DNA from: Amoebophrya sp. A120
Taxonomy: Eukaryota; Sar; Dinophyceae; Syndiniales; Amoebophryaceae
Assembly (NCBI GenBank): GCA_905178155.1
Contig: CAJINV010000023.1
Location: forward strand, 212,722 to 276,721
Reading direction: 5' to 3'
Length of the DNA: 64,000 nucleotides
In this document: piece after piece, positions 42,961-54,625 of the stretch
Position numbering within the stretch: position 1 is the stretch's first letter
Layout: each line of letters begins with the position of its first letter
Translations under genes and position numbers: made by a program
Notes under the pieces: model-generated
Database searches by the model: none
Told to the model about the DNA's origin: nothing
What the model saw: only the letters and a program-made list of their open reading frames with translations

Positions 42961-45134
42961 TATTGAGTTGACAACATTGTTAAAATCTTTTGTGGCATTT
43001 CTTGTCATAGTTTTGATTTTGTTTCTCGTTTCAGTTTCAGTTTCAATTTGCTTGTTTGTCCTCGGACCAGAACATTGCCAATCAGATCGAACCAGAACAG
43101 CAATCCAATCTCTGTCGTACTAAATGTACCCCCTCGTCTACTTGTAAGATACAGTTACAGCCCACCTGTTGTCAGATCAGTACAGAAACTTATTTCGTGG
43201 AATTTCATGTGTTGCGCCAAATAATCTTAATCTGCCGGCAGAGTTTTCTACTTTGCATCCGCCACAACGCGGCAGCTGCCCATGAACGAAAAATGACAAC
43301 GAGCCTGACTTTGAAAATCGTAGCCCCCCCTAAATATAGCAATTCGCAATTTTGTATGATCAATTGTTCGATTCCGCTTGTTGCTGTAGAGATACCTCGC
43401 TTTGTCCTTGTCGACCAACGCCCTCTGATATCCAATGCAAATGTGCCTGGACTTCGGCTTGCAGCGAAGGGAAAGAATACAATCCACGACCCTGGGTTTC
43501 AGTTCTAGCAAAAGCCAAGTGCCAGGTTTGGTATAGGTTGATTTTTGCATCTAGAACACCAACAACCACGTTCCATCTTTGTATCTAGACTGAGGGCCAA
43601 TTCCAAAAACGTGCTCGTCCTCGCATTTCTAACAGACTTTCAGCATGGCGAAGGAAGTTCATGATATCACAGATACATGCTTAAGAGAAGCGTACAGCAC
43701 TAGGTTCACAACTGTGAGCAGAGCCGGGCAAGAAAGTCCAAGGCATGTTTGCAATGCATAGCAGAGGCCTTGCAATCGTCAGAATACGGCGCTACTTCTG
43801 GATTGCCTTTGCTTAGAAATATGAATATCTTCTTGCATCTACAATTACCAAAATTCGAAATGCAACTGTACTTACGTGCTGATTTGCAGCAAAGAAGTAG
43901 CTTGATTTTGATATTTTGCAAGGCAGATAGCTGGATGATGGATTGAAATCGATGTCTGTGCTAGCAGTAGTAACTCCACCCCTTTACATAGTGACAGAAC
44001 TATTGCGCTACGCAATCAAATGACAGCTGCAATGTTCACGCAAAGCAAACAGGAATCCGCTTTGCTCGATGTAAGATAAAATGTATCACACGGCTTTGTG
44101 ACGTCCTCTTTTGCTGTACTTCAAGCGCAAGCCCTGCCACTGCTACTCGAATGATCCGCAGGGAAACGAAAAATACAAATCCTAGATGTGTATTTGATGT
44201 TGGTCGTGGCTCTTTGCCTCTAGTGCGTTGATTTTCAATCGCCAATAGCCGCTTCTTGCTATCTGCCCACAGAAAGGAGAATAGCTACGAAATAAGAGGA
44301 TAGCAAAATCTTCGCTCGGTGCGGCTGTCCGACAGCGGGCGCAGAATGTGATCGCAAGTTGCACACACCTCGACGCGTGATAGCTTCTTAATGCAGGCCC
44401 CGCAAGCTCTATGCGGAACTGCTCCCGGCACAGCTTGGCCGCTGTTTATTGAAGGCTCCCCGGCCTCTGTTTATGTAGGCCCGGCGGAGGAAAATCCGCG
44501 CTGCCCGCATTCGGGCATCACAATCCAAAAATGTGCCACGAAACTTAAACCGCGAAAAACTAAAGGGCAGGACAAAACAACGAACGACAAACGCTTAGAA
44601 GTTGCGCAACAACCCTACTTCATCTTTCCGCGGGCGGAAAGGGGAGGGAGGGGGTGCCCTCCACCTGCTTCGGATTTTTGGCCAGCACAAAGAACCGAAC
44701 TGAGGTCGCTTCTGCGGAAGAGGTTGGGGGGGCACTCCCCCCGTCCCCCGACCGGTGGAAAGGGGTAGGGCTGTTGCACAGCTTCAGCGACAAAATGAGC
44801 GCAAACCCTTCGCGTCATGCTGCTTGCCCTCTACTTGCGGCGCAGCTGCGATTGCCCAGATGAATAAGGCTACGGCAGACCCAAAGATACTGCCGAACGC
44901 CGACCGCGCTAGCTCCTTTGTGCTATTGGCGCCACCACTCAACAAAGCCAAAGCAAAAAAAAATGCATTGCATGAAATCGCCACTGCTTTGGTTCTCTAG
45001 CCAGCACTGCGGATCATCTTGAGACGTGGATGGCGTACGTGCTTCGATATTAAACTTTAGAAATACAGACGTCAGTGGCAGTGCAGTGCTCAAGGGAAGC
45101 GAACAGTGTCTGTGTTCAAGTACAACCAAAATAC
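42961..45134. other. Intergenic with a GC-rich foldback
   Basis: No supported gene. 43437-43560 has weak, family-2-like ends (TATCCAATGCAAATGTGCCT). 44390-44770 is GC-rich, with a facing pair of G/C runs near 44638-44661 and 44726-44750 that could form a stem of about 20 bp. Open frames here are probably compositional. Confidence 0.4.
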
Positions 45135-46093
45135 ATGGATAATGGTGACGTGGCCTTTGGCTATTTTACACTCGTGTGACGGTTCGTGTTTGCGTTATTC
45201 TTTGTGGTGCTTTGTGCCTTTTCCATATTTTGGTTGTGCAACGTTGTTGTTACAGCACAGCTCCAGGCGGATCCACATTTTAGTTTTACACGACACAGGA
45301 GATATTACAACAAGTGTAGGACTGTGTCCTGGTCCTTCGAACGGGATATAATCCAAAAAGTCCAAATAGCGTTGCCATCATATGGGATTCTCAAATGTTA
45401 CAGTTACGCTCTCAACTGTTACGACATGCACACTTCCTATCAACCCCCTCCATATGGACATGATCCAGTACTTCGCATGACAAGCTCTCAATGCGCCTAA
45501 CAACATGGAGATCGAGATCCGTTCCACCAACTTTGTAATGCAAAACGCGCAATCTTTGCATTCCCCTGTCCCTCTGAAAAATTCATGTATCATTTGAGAG
45601 CGTAATAGTTGAGAATCATTTGAGAGTGTAATAGTTGAGTTACATTTACATGTTGCCGTCGGCGCCAGCTTCGCGTTTTTTGCGGTAAACTTGAGTTCCA
45701 CAATTCGTCTACCGAAGCCGCCGCTCTGTTTCTTTCCACGAGTCAGTGGCCAGTGTCAATAGGGGACTGGAATTTTCCGGACGAACTCCAGTCGGCGTGT
45801 CTGGCGGGAGGAGCCAAAACCGATCGAGCCTTCACACGCGCAATGGGGGTCTCCAGGCTCTTCCATAATTTACTGGCCGCTTTCATACGGAACAATCAAG
45901 CAGAGTATTGATAGCGCACTTTCAACATTGAAGATGGCGCGGCGACCTACTTATCCCGACTAGCCCATCGAATGGGGCGGGTGCAAAGAACTGCTGTTGA
46001 AGCTTGTATGTAATTCGATATATTGCATGGCTCTTAATCTTATCTTTTTCCATGGTTTGTACTGCAGCGCGGACAAGTAGGAGAAGCAAGTAG
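45135..46093 (+). CDS. Unknown membrane-anchored protein with in-frame stops
   Basis: From ATG 45135 one frame encodes a short N-terminus, a membrane helix (FALFFVVLCAFSIFWLCNVV) and a luminal-looking region, then is interrupted by a family-5 introner (45390-45639). A long exon (about 45642-45911) encodes NSSTEAAALFLSTSQWPVS and FPDELQSACLAGGAKTDRAF. Then come GAATYLSRLAHRMGRVQRTA and a 62-bp GT-AG intron (46006-46067) leading to a stop at 46091. The frame contains TGA at 45177 and TGA-TAG at 45910-45915, while coding-like sequence continues in the same frame on both sides. It is either a decaying gene, missed tiny introns, or read-through. Family unknown. Confidence 0.5.
45390..45639. mobile_element. 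Introner element, family 5
   Basis: It starts CTCAAATGTTACAG with a second unit CTCAACTGTTAC. The right end has two further tandem copies (about 45594-45639) ending AATAGTTGAG. The interior includes GCATGACAAG and TTTGTAATGC. No 5-bp TSD is clear. Confidence 0.7.
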
Positions 46094-47739
46094 CATGATA
46101 TATGTGCTCTTCGAATGGCCGAACCCGAAGGGCAAATTTGATTTGTCATGCCGCTCGTCTCCAGGAATGACATTACTTGGCGCCCCCTCGCTGCTCTGGG
46201 TGGGCAGAAAGATGTTTTAGCTCGGTATCTACCCGTGCCCGAACAAACCGGTTTTCCAATAGAATACATTAATAGCCTGCAGCACCACCAATACTCTGTG
46301 CATGCATAATGTGGCGATGCAGACCTCTTGTCTTTTATCGTTCTGCTGTTATGTTTGTGACATTACAGATACAGTTCTCGTCTGTGCCTGCGATTGTGCA
46401 GCGTTGTCCAGATGATGAGTCTCGACTTACTTGCAGCGCATTGGCCTCAATTTGCTAGTGTTTAATCATGTAGGAAAGGCAGAACCGCGTGCGCCACCGT
46501 CAGGGCCTCGCGATTCTGAGCCATCTGTGCTAGCGTATGAGCAGGATTTCCTCCTTGCGCAAATTTTTGGAAAAAATAGAAATAGAGTAAAACAGGATGT
46601 CGTCTATTGACAGTTTGTCTCTAATTCAACTCATGTTGAGTAGTGTTTTTATTTCATCCTGTAAGCATAAGCTGCAGCTGCTTATAGGATGAAATAAAAA
46701 CGAGCAGCTCTAACAAAGCCGAGACACTTCTTGCGTGCTACAGCTGAGAACGTCACATCTGAAAACCCATACTCCATCATTGTGCTTGTCGCTGCTTCGG
46801 TTCTGGGTTCGCTTTTGGGTCAGGCTCTGGGATATGGCAAGTTCCTCAGAAATCATTCGGCGGAGGACAGGAATCTCAGCTATCATATCCCCCATGATGA
46901 TTCCATTTGCAAATACTTTTTAAAAAAGCTGCTTGACGTGATTGGCTTTAGCGTGGTCCCGCCGTCCTCTTGCAATTTTTCCATCTATTCGCGGAGCCAT
47001 GAACGTCAGCGACAGTGTTGGCGCGACACGACATGAAAATCATCAACAAGAAACAGCGTATCACTCTCGCTGAAGATAGCTGAGTACTTATTCTCCGTTC
47101 TGATTCTGCATTTGATTTCTATAAGGGGCCGTGCTGCCTTTCTTCTTGCGCAAAGTATTGCAGATGCAACGCGCGCGCAAGTCGGGACGCTTCTTCCAGC
47201 GAAGAGAATGCTGCGCTGCGCGATAGCGATCGACGTCCTAATGCACTGCAACTCCTAAATGGGGCAACGAGCAACCTGGGTATCAGAGTGAAAACAAAAG
47301 CGAACTTACCCCAGAAGAAAGAGGCAACTGAAGAGGGGCGGAAAATGTATATTCAAGAATAGCACTCTCTCCATCTTGCGCAATGCAATAATGGTATGAC
47401 TCATGAAAATAACACGACCACCACCCAATGCAAATTCCAATTTGGCATTCGCAGTAAAGATTCAAATTTTGAAGATGGGAAAACTAGTATCATGACATAT
47501 TGAGTTATATTTTAAATTATTTGTGGAGGTAAAAATCGTTGCGTTTTGCACACAAACCGAAGTACCCCTCGGTCATGATGTGTCATGTTTCATCTACATA
47601 GTTCTCCTAGCATCGAGTTCGAAACAGAAAAAGAAAAACTTTGCAAGATTGTGATACAGAGAATTTGCAGTTGAAGCCTGAAACGCCTAAGTACGCTAGA
47701 AGTGTAACAGCTTTATTGCTGTAATCTGTAGTGAAAGTA
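46094..47739. other. Intergenic with a 57-bp palindrome
   Basis: No convincing gene. A near-perfect palindrome at 46645-46701 has arms GTTTTTATTTCATCCT and AGGATGAAATAAAAAC with a partly paired centre (AAGC...GCTT). A weak open frame from 46731 to 47036 has no features. The hairpin could be a small foldback element or an RNA 3'-end structure. Confidence 0.4.
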
Positions 47740-48590
47740 GAGGCATTCTGGGGTCAGCGCGACTGTTTTCCTGCTGATATGGGAGGACAATGCGTCGAGC
47801 CGCGTCCTTGCAGCCGCGGCTCCTCCTCCTGGCAAACAACGCCTGACGGACATCCAGCAGGAGCACGAGAACAGCAGTGGTTCCGGTGAGACATCCACTC
47901 CTGAGGACCCATACGCAGTTCTTCTGGATCTCCAAAAGCAGCTGTCGGATGTGAGTGCGTCGTTTGCGAAAGTCGACCACGAGAACCGCACCAAGGCACA
48001 ACGGGAGAAGACGATGTTGGACCAAGCGGAAAAACAGCGTGCCGCAGACCGTGCCACAATCGAAGCCTTGCAGAAAGACTTGGACTCGCTCAAACACGAC
48101 CTTAAGCAGAAAGACGATGCCCTCAAGAAGGCAGAACAGGAGAAAACCTATCTGGCGGGCCAGCAAACAAACGCGCACGCTCTGAACCTCGAGGAACAAA
48201 GAAAAAAAGACCGCGAAAAACTGCGAAGGGCGAATGAAAAAATTTTAGAAGTCACGGCGGTATGAACTGCAATAATATCGTACTCGTATAAGTGCATGGC
48301 AAACTTTCTCAGCATGACAAATAAAGTTTGTATATGCGGACTTTCTTCAAGAAGAAAATTTGTCATGCATGAATGCAATTACTACGACTATGGTACTGTT
48401 GCACAGGATAGGTGGAAAGAGATACCTTGGGTGCCTTTTGGAACGACAAAGAAAAGTGTCAGAGTGCACAACCCCCCTCGCCCTCGTTCTTTGTATTTTT
48501 GCACAAACAGGAATCAATGCAACCACAAACACCTCCGACACGCGCACGTGTGGAGCCTGTGAACGACCAGCTCAGGCACCGTGTCTAGTA
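47740..48590 (+). CDS. Coiled-coil protein, partial
   Basis: An open frame beginning near 47740 encodes a hydrophobic segment (ATVFLLIW) and a Ser/Pro-rich linker. A long, highly charged heptad region follows (NRTKAQREKTMLDQAEKQRA, then ALQKDLDSLKHDLKQKDDAL), typical of an extended coiled coil. An introner (48261-48410) is removed in frame. The frame then runs through a Pro-rich stretch to TAG near 48586, or leaves through a GT donor just before it. The start is not defined; an acceptor near 47738 is likely. Coiled coils are common, so function cannot be named. Confidence 0.6.
48261..48410 (-). mobile_element. Introner element, family 1, reverse orientation
   Basis: It starts TATGAACTGCAATAATATCG and ends GGTACTGTTGCACAGGATA. 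Flanks are GGCGG and GGTGG (4 of 5). The exon join is in frame. Confidence 0.92.
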
Positions 48591-49226
48591 CTGTTTGAGC
48601 TTTTCAAGGAGTTTGTTATGCAAACAGTGCCACAGGGCAATTCAATAACCAGACTTCGCATGAAAGATGAGGGGGGGGGAGTTGTGCACTTTCATGAACA
48701 AAACTGGGAAAAAGCCGCAAATTCTTACGAAGATGAATTAGAAGAAAAAAGTATGGGGATGGAGGTGATTAATTTTCCCGACGTCTGCTGGCCCTCATTA
48801 AAAAATCTGGTTTGTCAATTGTCATTGTTATACGAGTTTCTCTGCAAAGTGTGCAGCACGATCGCACGAAATTTTTGATGAGATAGCTATCTCAAAGAGT
48901 GGGCACCCCACTCTTCATCCGTCCCGCGGCCGGGGGGGTGGAAAGCGACACGAGCCCCCCTTTCCTCGGACCACCGAACCGGCCTTAATTTTTTTGCGCC
49001 GGTTCCCGTTCCCCTGGCCTGACGGTGGCGGATCTGTCCCATCGTTCACTCGCCCGGCCAAGCGGATGCCTACTCTTTGGGGTGAGTTGTTACCTCGCTC
49101 AAAAAGAGCGGGGCAACAAAATAAAATAGATATCAAAAAAGACGGGCCTACTAACGTGGAGAAACTCTGGTCCGCCCGGCCAGGTGGACAAGAGTTCCCT
49201 CTCTTTTGCTCCCGGAGTTGACGGTT

Positions 49227-49645
49227 CGCAGAGCTGCCCCCATTCCTCGCCGCGTCAGCGGATCGTCGGCTGCAAGCTCCCCATGTTGCTTAGCTTTTCT
49301 TCATCGTTCATCGTGGCGGATGGGGGTTGCAAATTGAACCAGGATCAGGTTTCCGTGGTCGCCGGAAAAGTGTGACGGCCCATCGTGCACCGTGTGGTCG
49401 CTAGATTCAGTGCGCGGTTGCGGATTTTGCGGTTGCGAGTTAAACGAGGCGCGCAACCTGCGGGCAAGGCCGCAGCGGAGACCTGTTCCCACGCTACTCA
49501 CCTCTACGAGGGGACACTGAAAGCTCGCGGGTGTACCACCACACCCACCTCGACGAAGGGGAGCTGAAAGCAATGTCTTCGTCGACAGGAGGAACTTGCA
49601 GTCGACGATCCGCTGACGCGGCGAGAAAACGGGGGGCACTCTGCG
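49227..49645. mobile_element. 419-bp MITE-like inverted-repeat element
   Basis: The arms 49227-49280 and 49589-49645 face each other with about 85-90% identity (CGCAGAG, then CGCCGCGTCAGCGGATCGTC). The interior is GC-rich with no coding signal. The surrounding 48890-49220 segment is also GC-rich and carries a short palindrome (GAGTGGGCACCCCACTC). Confidence 0.75.
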
Positions 49646-49719
49646 AGCTGACGTGTACCAACGCATGGCAAGTCCCCAAATAAGTAGGCATGTTGTAGTG
49701 GGTTATCAGTGGGCCAGCA

Positions 49720-52412
49720 ATGCTCCACAATTTTACCAATCACCTCCCTGCTATAACGAATAAAGAGATTGAATCTCTGAGGCGGAACGCGGCGACAGCA
49801 GCACCGGAAGCGCGGCGTGACGGTAACCCCGAAGGCGACGGACAAGCTCGCGCCCGAACAAGCCTGGATGGTCCGGGTACACAGGAGCAGCCATCGTATG
49901 AAAGTGCACAGCTCGGACCGTCTTTCGTCATACAAAAAAAGGCGCAAAACCAAAAGAATCTGTTCTGTCCACCCTTTCCCTTTCTTGGCAATAAAATACT
50001 GATATTGCGTACACGTTGCAGCAACCTCCAGGTGGGGGCGATCACTGACATGCTTCACGAGAGGTACAAAACGAGCGAGCATTTGTCATTCAGATCTACA
50101 TGCACAAAGTCTACTTGCTGCTTTGCAAAGTAAGAAGAAAAAGGGCGTCGACTTGTGCGTTTTATACGCCGGCGTCGACGACCGCCAACAACGGGTCAAC
50201 CCAAGACGAACCTGCGGAAGCGGGTGCCAACAACGTGCCTGCAGTGTCAACAATCACCAACGGGACCGCTGCGTCAGCAGCGGGGGGCAACACCGACGCA
50301 GAACTTGTCGCGCTCACAACGCTATCCGCCCAGTTCCAGACCCTCGAGAACCTTCTGAAGGATCTGGAAGTATGCTCCAATGACGAAAAGGAGAAGGATT
50401 GCAGGCAGAAACTGGACTCCCTGATGAACTTCTGCGCGAAGAAGCTGGAGGATTTGGAAAGCCATGACAAAGTCGCGGAGGATTTGGCGCGCGAGCAGGA
50501 ATATCAGGAGGCGATCAAAGGGCTCAAGCGCCTGATCCAAAGGGCGGAGCGCATCTTCTGGCTGTTGTTGTACTTTCGGGACGTCTATACATTGCAAATA
50601 AGTTCTTGGGGTCTGGCTCTGGGCCGATGCTGACTGTTATATATGATGGGCACTACTTCAGATTTCTCAAAATCTTCTTCGCCCAAGCACAGCAAAACCA
50701 GTGCTCTGTCTACTTTTTGTCGTCGAAGTCTGAGCGTTGTTATGCAGGACCCTAGGAATCGAGCGCGCCAACGTCTGAAAGTATATGGACCGAATGCTTA
50801 CATACCAGGGCTGCTGGTGCTGCATGGACCGCATGACAAACTAACACCTCCACCCATTTCCAGACCACCCAGAAGTATTTGCATTTCATAACGTCCTGAA
50901 AGAGTACGGCGGGCTCAGTCGTTGCAATCACTCATCTGCTTGTGCTGCGCGAGCTTCTCTAGCCTCATCGTGCTGCGAAAGAAAAACGATTCGTGCACCC
51001 CTTACGGTTTCAAGCAGGAATACAACTTGTAAGTACGTATTTTCCTGCAGCACAGTTTTGGGCTCTGCTCTTCTAGTACATAGGCATAATTATAGCAGAG
51101 CCCAAAACTGTTAAACAGTTGGCATTGTTGTCTGATTGTAGTGCCTGAGCACCCTACACACACTTGCACAAGTTAGGGAAAAAAATTTCTGTGATTGCTT
51201 CAAAAATTCGACCCCGCCAGAACACGCAAAAAAAAGCGGTTTTTTGGGGGTTTTAAGCGATTTGGCAGCCCGCCCTCGGGCCCCGGAGCCCCGGCGAATT
51301 TGGCTGGCGGCTGTTGCGTTTCGCATAGTAGGAACTGCGGCCGAATGAAGCCATTGGGCAGGAGCGAGCGGCGCCGCCGGGCGCTCGTCCTCGCGTGTTT
51401 CTCAGGTTCCGAGGGCGGCCACGAAGTTGGCCCGGCCCCACCCCCGACGCAGCCCGGCGGGCGCATCAGGTCCAGGCCTGTTGTGGCCCGACCGACCGAG
51501 AGGGAAGCGTCAGGCCCCGGAGCTCACACGCGCCAACAGCAAGTAGGAGCCCCAGAACCCACCCCGAAAAACGATTCCCAAAAGCGACCCCCTTTCCCCC
51601 AGCAGAGTCCGGCGACTTGAAACACCCCCAAAACCAACTCCCCCTAGCCACCTCCCTTCGGGGCCGGGCAGGGCGAAATCTGCGGGAGCTTTCTTGTCCT
51701 GTGCAGCACTCCCGCCTTGGGGACCCGTAGGCGCCGTCGACATTTTCCATGAGCAGAAGTCTTGAAGCCTTGCCGTGAGCTGCGCGCCCGCAGCTGAGAT
51801 TTCCTGCCCTCGCGCGACCGGTTCATGTAGAGCACGACTGAAGGGCTCCCCGCGGTTCGAAGGAGTCACACATCACGGCTGCCCAGGCGGGCCAAAACGA
51901 TTCGGGTGGTTTTTGCGCAGTCGCTGACGGCGTAAAAAAGCGAAAAGCCTATTTTCCCAAAAAAAACAGTCTTCTTTTTTGCATGCTCTGGCGGGGTCGA
52001 ATTTTTGAAGAAGCAATCACAAAACTTTTCTCCCCTAAACAAGCTCGGCCGCATCGCCGATGATAAAACAACAGACAAGAACAAGTACGTGAGGATGCAT
52101 GTCGAGGTAATAAAACCTATCCAGGGGGACCGGAAAAACAAACTGCAAAGCCGCATCAGAACAAGCGAAGTCGGTCGAGCAGATGAAAAGAACGAGCTCA
52201 GCACGGTGTGTTCTTCTGCGGTCATATCGATCCTCAACACGCTTTACGTCGCCAACTCGGAGTCTACCAAATTGAAAAAGGCTCTCGCAGAAAAATTGAC
52301 GGAGCAACCGGAGAACGCGGCTGGCACCCGCACGGACACGGAGGAGTCAGCCACCCAGGGGCTGCATACAATTGTGGATACTGTTGCTAGCGCCACTCGT
52401 ATTAAATGGTAA
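49720..52412 (+). CDS. Unknown protein with helical and membrane parts
   Basis: Readable parts: a frame at 49740-50100 ending near a GTAAGA donor (50130); a long frame at about 50160-50585 encoding a Thr/Ala/Gly-rich linker and a helical domain (FQTLENLLKDLEVCSNDEKE, then EYQEAIKGLKRLIQRAERIF); an introner (50586-50890); a short exon to a GTAAGTACG donor at 51029; a TIR transposon (51173-52038); and a last exon 52039-52412 encoding KLGRIADDKTTDKNKYVRM and ATQGLHTIVDTVASATRIKW. After the introner two frames compete. The frame continuous with upstream gives VLKEYGG. The other encodes a membrane-like SLICLCCASFSSLIVL. The exact joins are therefore open, and these could be two genes. Confidence 0.5.
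50586..50890. mobile_element. Introner element, family 2, diverged
   Basis: It starts TATACATTGCAAATAAGTTC and ends AGAAGTATTTGCATTTCATA. A perfect TSD, ACGTC, lies at 50581-50585 and 50891-50895. Confidence 0.93.
51053..51110. repeat. Perfect 17-bp hairpin
   Basis: The arms CAGTTTTGGGCTCTGCT (51053-51069) and its exact complement (51094-51110) are separated by 24 bases. It lies just after a GTAAGT donor, inside a probable intron. Confidence 0.9.
51173..52038. mobile_element. 866-bp TIR transposon with a 5-bp TSD
   Basis: The arms start TTAGGG and share TGTGATTGCTTC and AAAAATTCGACCCCGCCAGA over about 70 bp. A perfect TSD, ACAAG, lies at 51168-51172 and 52039-52043. The interior is GC-rich, with open frames that lack a transposase signature. 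The insertion abuts an exon, as the introners do, but the ends differ from all introner families. Confidence 0.9.
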
Positions 52413-52870
52413 ACCTAAACTCGACTAGGCCTTCGCATTCCGTGCACAATGGCCTACGACTTCTGTGTGGGGTCGTCGTGGGGCATGGAGAGGAAAGAAA
52501 AAAGAAAACGCGATGCATGAAAAGCCTTGCTCTTTCTTGTTGTGTACAAGTTCCAGTCAGCGCAGTGTCGCACGAAAATCAACCACGAGCAGAATGCGTT
52601 GCTTTGATATATATTTTGACAAGCCGGCCGTCTTGTGGGCCAACAATATTTTTACTCGGTACTGGTTCTGTACATAGTTAGTTTATTGCTCTGCGTGAGG
52701 AGGTCCAGTCGGGTTTACTTTTCCTACGGATGAACCCACACTCAACGTAGCAAGGGGCTGCATGCTGCAGACGGTGTTGCTGTTCATAGCATTTCAGTGT
52801 GTTGAAAAGCAAGAAAATGAAATAAGGAGGGCAATCGGTGTGTGATGCGCCAGAGAAATAAGAATTATGA

Positions 52871-53783
52871 ATGCAGAAGTTGTACTTATTAGCTGCTCGG
52901 TTGCCGTTTATTTTAGTTTTCCTGGACCTGAAAGCCATTTCTTTGATACGGCGTTGTCTCCTGCATGCTCGGAAATCCGGAAACGCAGAAGGCCGCCAAA
53001 TAAAACCAACTTTATGCATGGGCCGTGTCGATTTTGGTAGTTTCGTTCGATGTTGCTTTAGGATTGTAAGCGGAACTTCAATGCTGGGCACGCAAACGGC
53101 AACCAATTTTAGTTTTGAGTGTTATGCATTGAGAATAGAAGTTGTAGTCGGGCTTTGGAAGAGTCCAAGTTTCTATATGCTGATTTTGATTTGCAGTAAT
53201 CAGAAATCTGTATAGCGTAAGTGCTAAAAAGAAAAGCGCCGCTTTTCGGTATTAAAAAAGCAAGCTTTGTTTTCATGCGGGGTGAGCATCAGCAAGCCTT
53301 CGCAAAGCTTACAAAAATGCGCTGCGTGCATTACAGCTTATCTAGCTGCTCCAGAACCAGAACATGCATGATCATGACAAAAAAGCGCACTCTTGCAGAC
53401 CCGGACAGATGATTTTCAATTCATAAGTGTTGAGAGGAGCTGTAATTTTCCGCACGAGCAGCTCTCTTGCTACGCCTCCGCAATCCGGAACGCCTGCGCC
53501 GGAACAAAGCACAGCGACATCAACTGTGCCTGGCTCCTCCGGGACTACGACTGGCACTGGAGGTGAACCTCCGTTCCCTACTGCTGCATCGGTGACACTT
53601 ATCACGGGAACGCCTAGCGCGAGCACGACCACGAACCCGGCGACCAAAAGTACGGCCACGAACCTCTTCAAGGACATCAAACTGCCCCCCGTACGGGTCC
53701 CCAACGGCGGCGCTCCGTCCCAGGATACCCATACCTCAGTGAAAAACTATATCCCGGCGGAGCAAGGAGAAGGCGAGCAGTAA
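52871..53783 (+). CDS. Signal-anchored, Ser/Thr/Pro-rich protein
   Basis: ATG 52871 opens a frame with a hydrophobic N-terminus (LPFILVFLDL) and a basic middle, ending near a GTAAGC donor (53067). The next exon, from about 53430-53465 to TAA 53781, encodes a low-complexity region rich in Thr, Ser, Pro and Gly (PQSGTPAPEQSTATSTVPGS) followed by ATNLFKDIKLPPVRVPNGG. This suggests a surface or secreted linker protein. The intron between them contains a family-2 introner with a perfect TSD. The acceptor is not fixed, so the two halves are joined by inference only. No family recognised. Confidence 0.45.
53123..53425. mobile_element. Introner element, family 2, old copy
   Basis: It starts TATGCATTGAGAATAGAAGT and ends GATGATTTTCAATTCATA, a diverged family-2 pair. 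A perfect TSD, AGTGT, lies at 53118-53122 and 53426-53430. A direct join at the borders meets a stop, so it probably lies within a larger intron. Confidence 0.85.
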
Positions 53784-54060
53784 ATGTGCTCTCTTGTTTT
53801 TCCCAGTGGGACACACACACAGCATCAGCATGAACTATTTTACAACAATTGTTTCATGTCATTCGGGAACTGAATAAGAATGGCACACAGAAGCAACTAC
53901 GGCTCGTTGGTTGGTACCGTACCTATCGGCTGTAGAAGCAACTTAGCAAAAAGAAAAAGATTTTTCATATATCGAATTCATAAAATATTTGTTCATTTTT
54001 GCCGGGCGTTTTTTCACTCCGAGCAATGCAAACGGACAAGAACCGTCCTCGTCCATACTA

Positions 54061-54309
54061 GCTGCAGGTGACGAGGATCGCCAGGCGGAGGTGAAAGTCA
54101 ACAAGGCTGACACACAGTGTACGGAGGAAAACCAGCTGAACGATCAGGACGGCGAGCGTGGAAACGCGGAAGACTCGCGCGGCGAGGACTCGGTGGACCC
54201 GGCGATCTCGCCGCCGGCCAACTCGCCGCAAGAGGGCGCGTCCACCACCGAAGACGAACCCGGTGCGGAGCGAGAGCCGCAACAAGGAACATCGCCAGAG
54301 GCGTAAGTC
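54061..54309 (+). CDS. Acidic low-complexity exon
   Basis: After a CTGCAG acceptor near 54066 an open frame encodes an acidic, disordered region (EDRQAEVKVNKADTQCTEEN, then QEGASTTEDEPGAEREPQ). It either stops at 54304-54306 or exits through a GTAAGTCT donor at 54303. A possible following exon begins with YRDDEGDNLYLDQ just downstream. The upstream start is unknown. It may belong to the gene before it. Confidence 0.4.
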
Positions 54310-54625
54310 TACCGCGACGACGAGGGTGACAATCTCTATTTGGACCAATAGCACCGTCAGCATTGTGGTGCGGGGGCGTGCAGACTTTTTTATAGAAAAG
54401 GACGATAAGAAAACGACTTTTCTCATACGAGATCGATGCTCTCAATGCCGGCCAGAAACACTTTTTCAAAAGTCTAAATCTTACTTCAACTTGCGTCAAG
54501 TTCTCGATCACACGAATGCATCTGGCGGCTTAGAAAATATTTGCAAGTACTTCAATACTGTCTATGGCGTTGTTGACAAGATATGCTGTTTATTAAGAGT
54601 CTTTTTGAATCAACGACATCGGAGC

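Noticed and set aside
43437-43560. A possible family-2 introner
   Set aside because: Only weak similarity at both ends, no TSD and no flanking exon.
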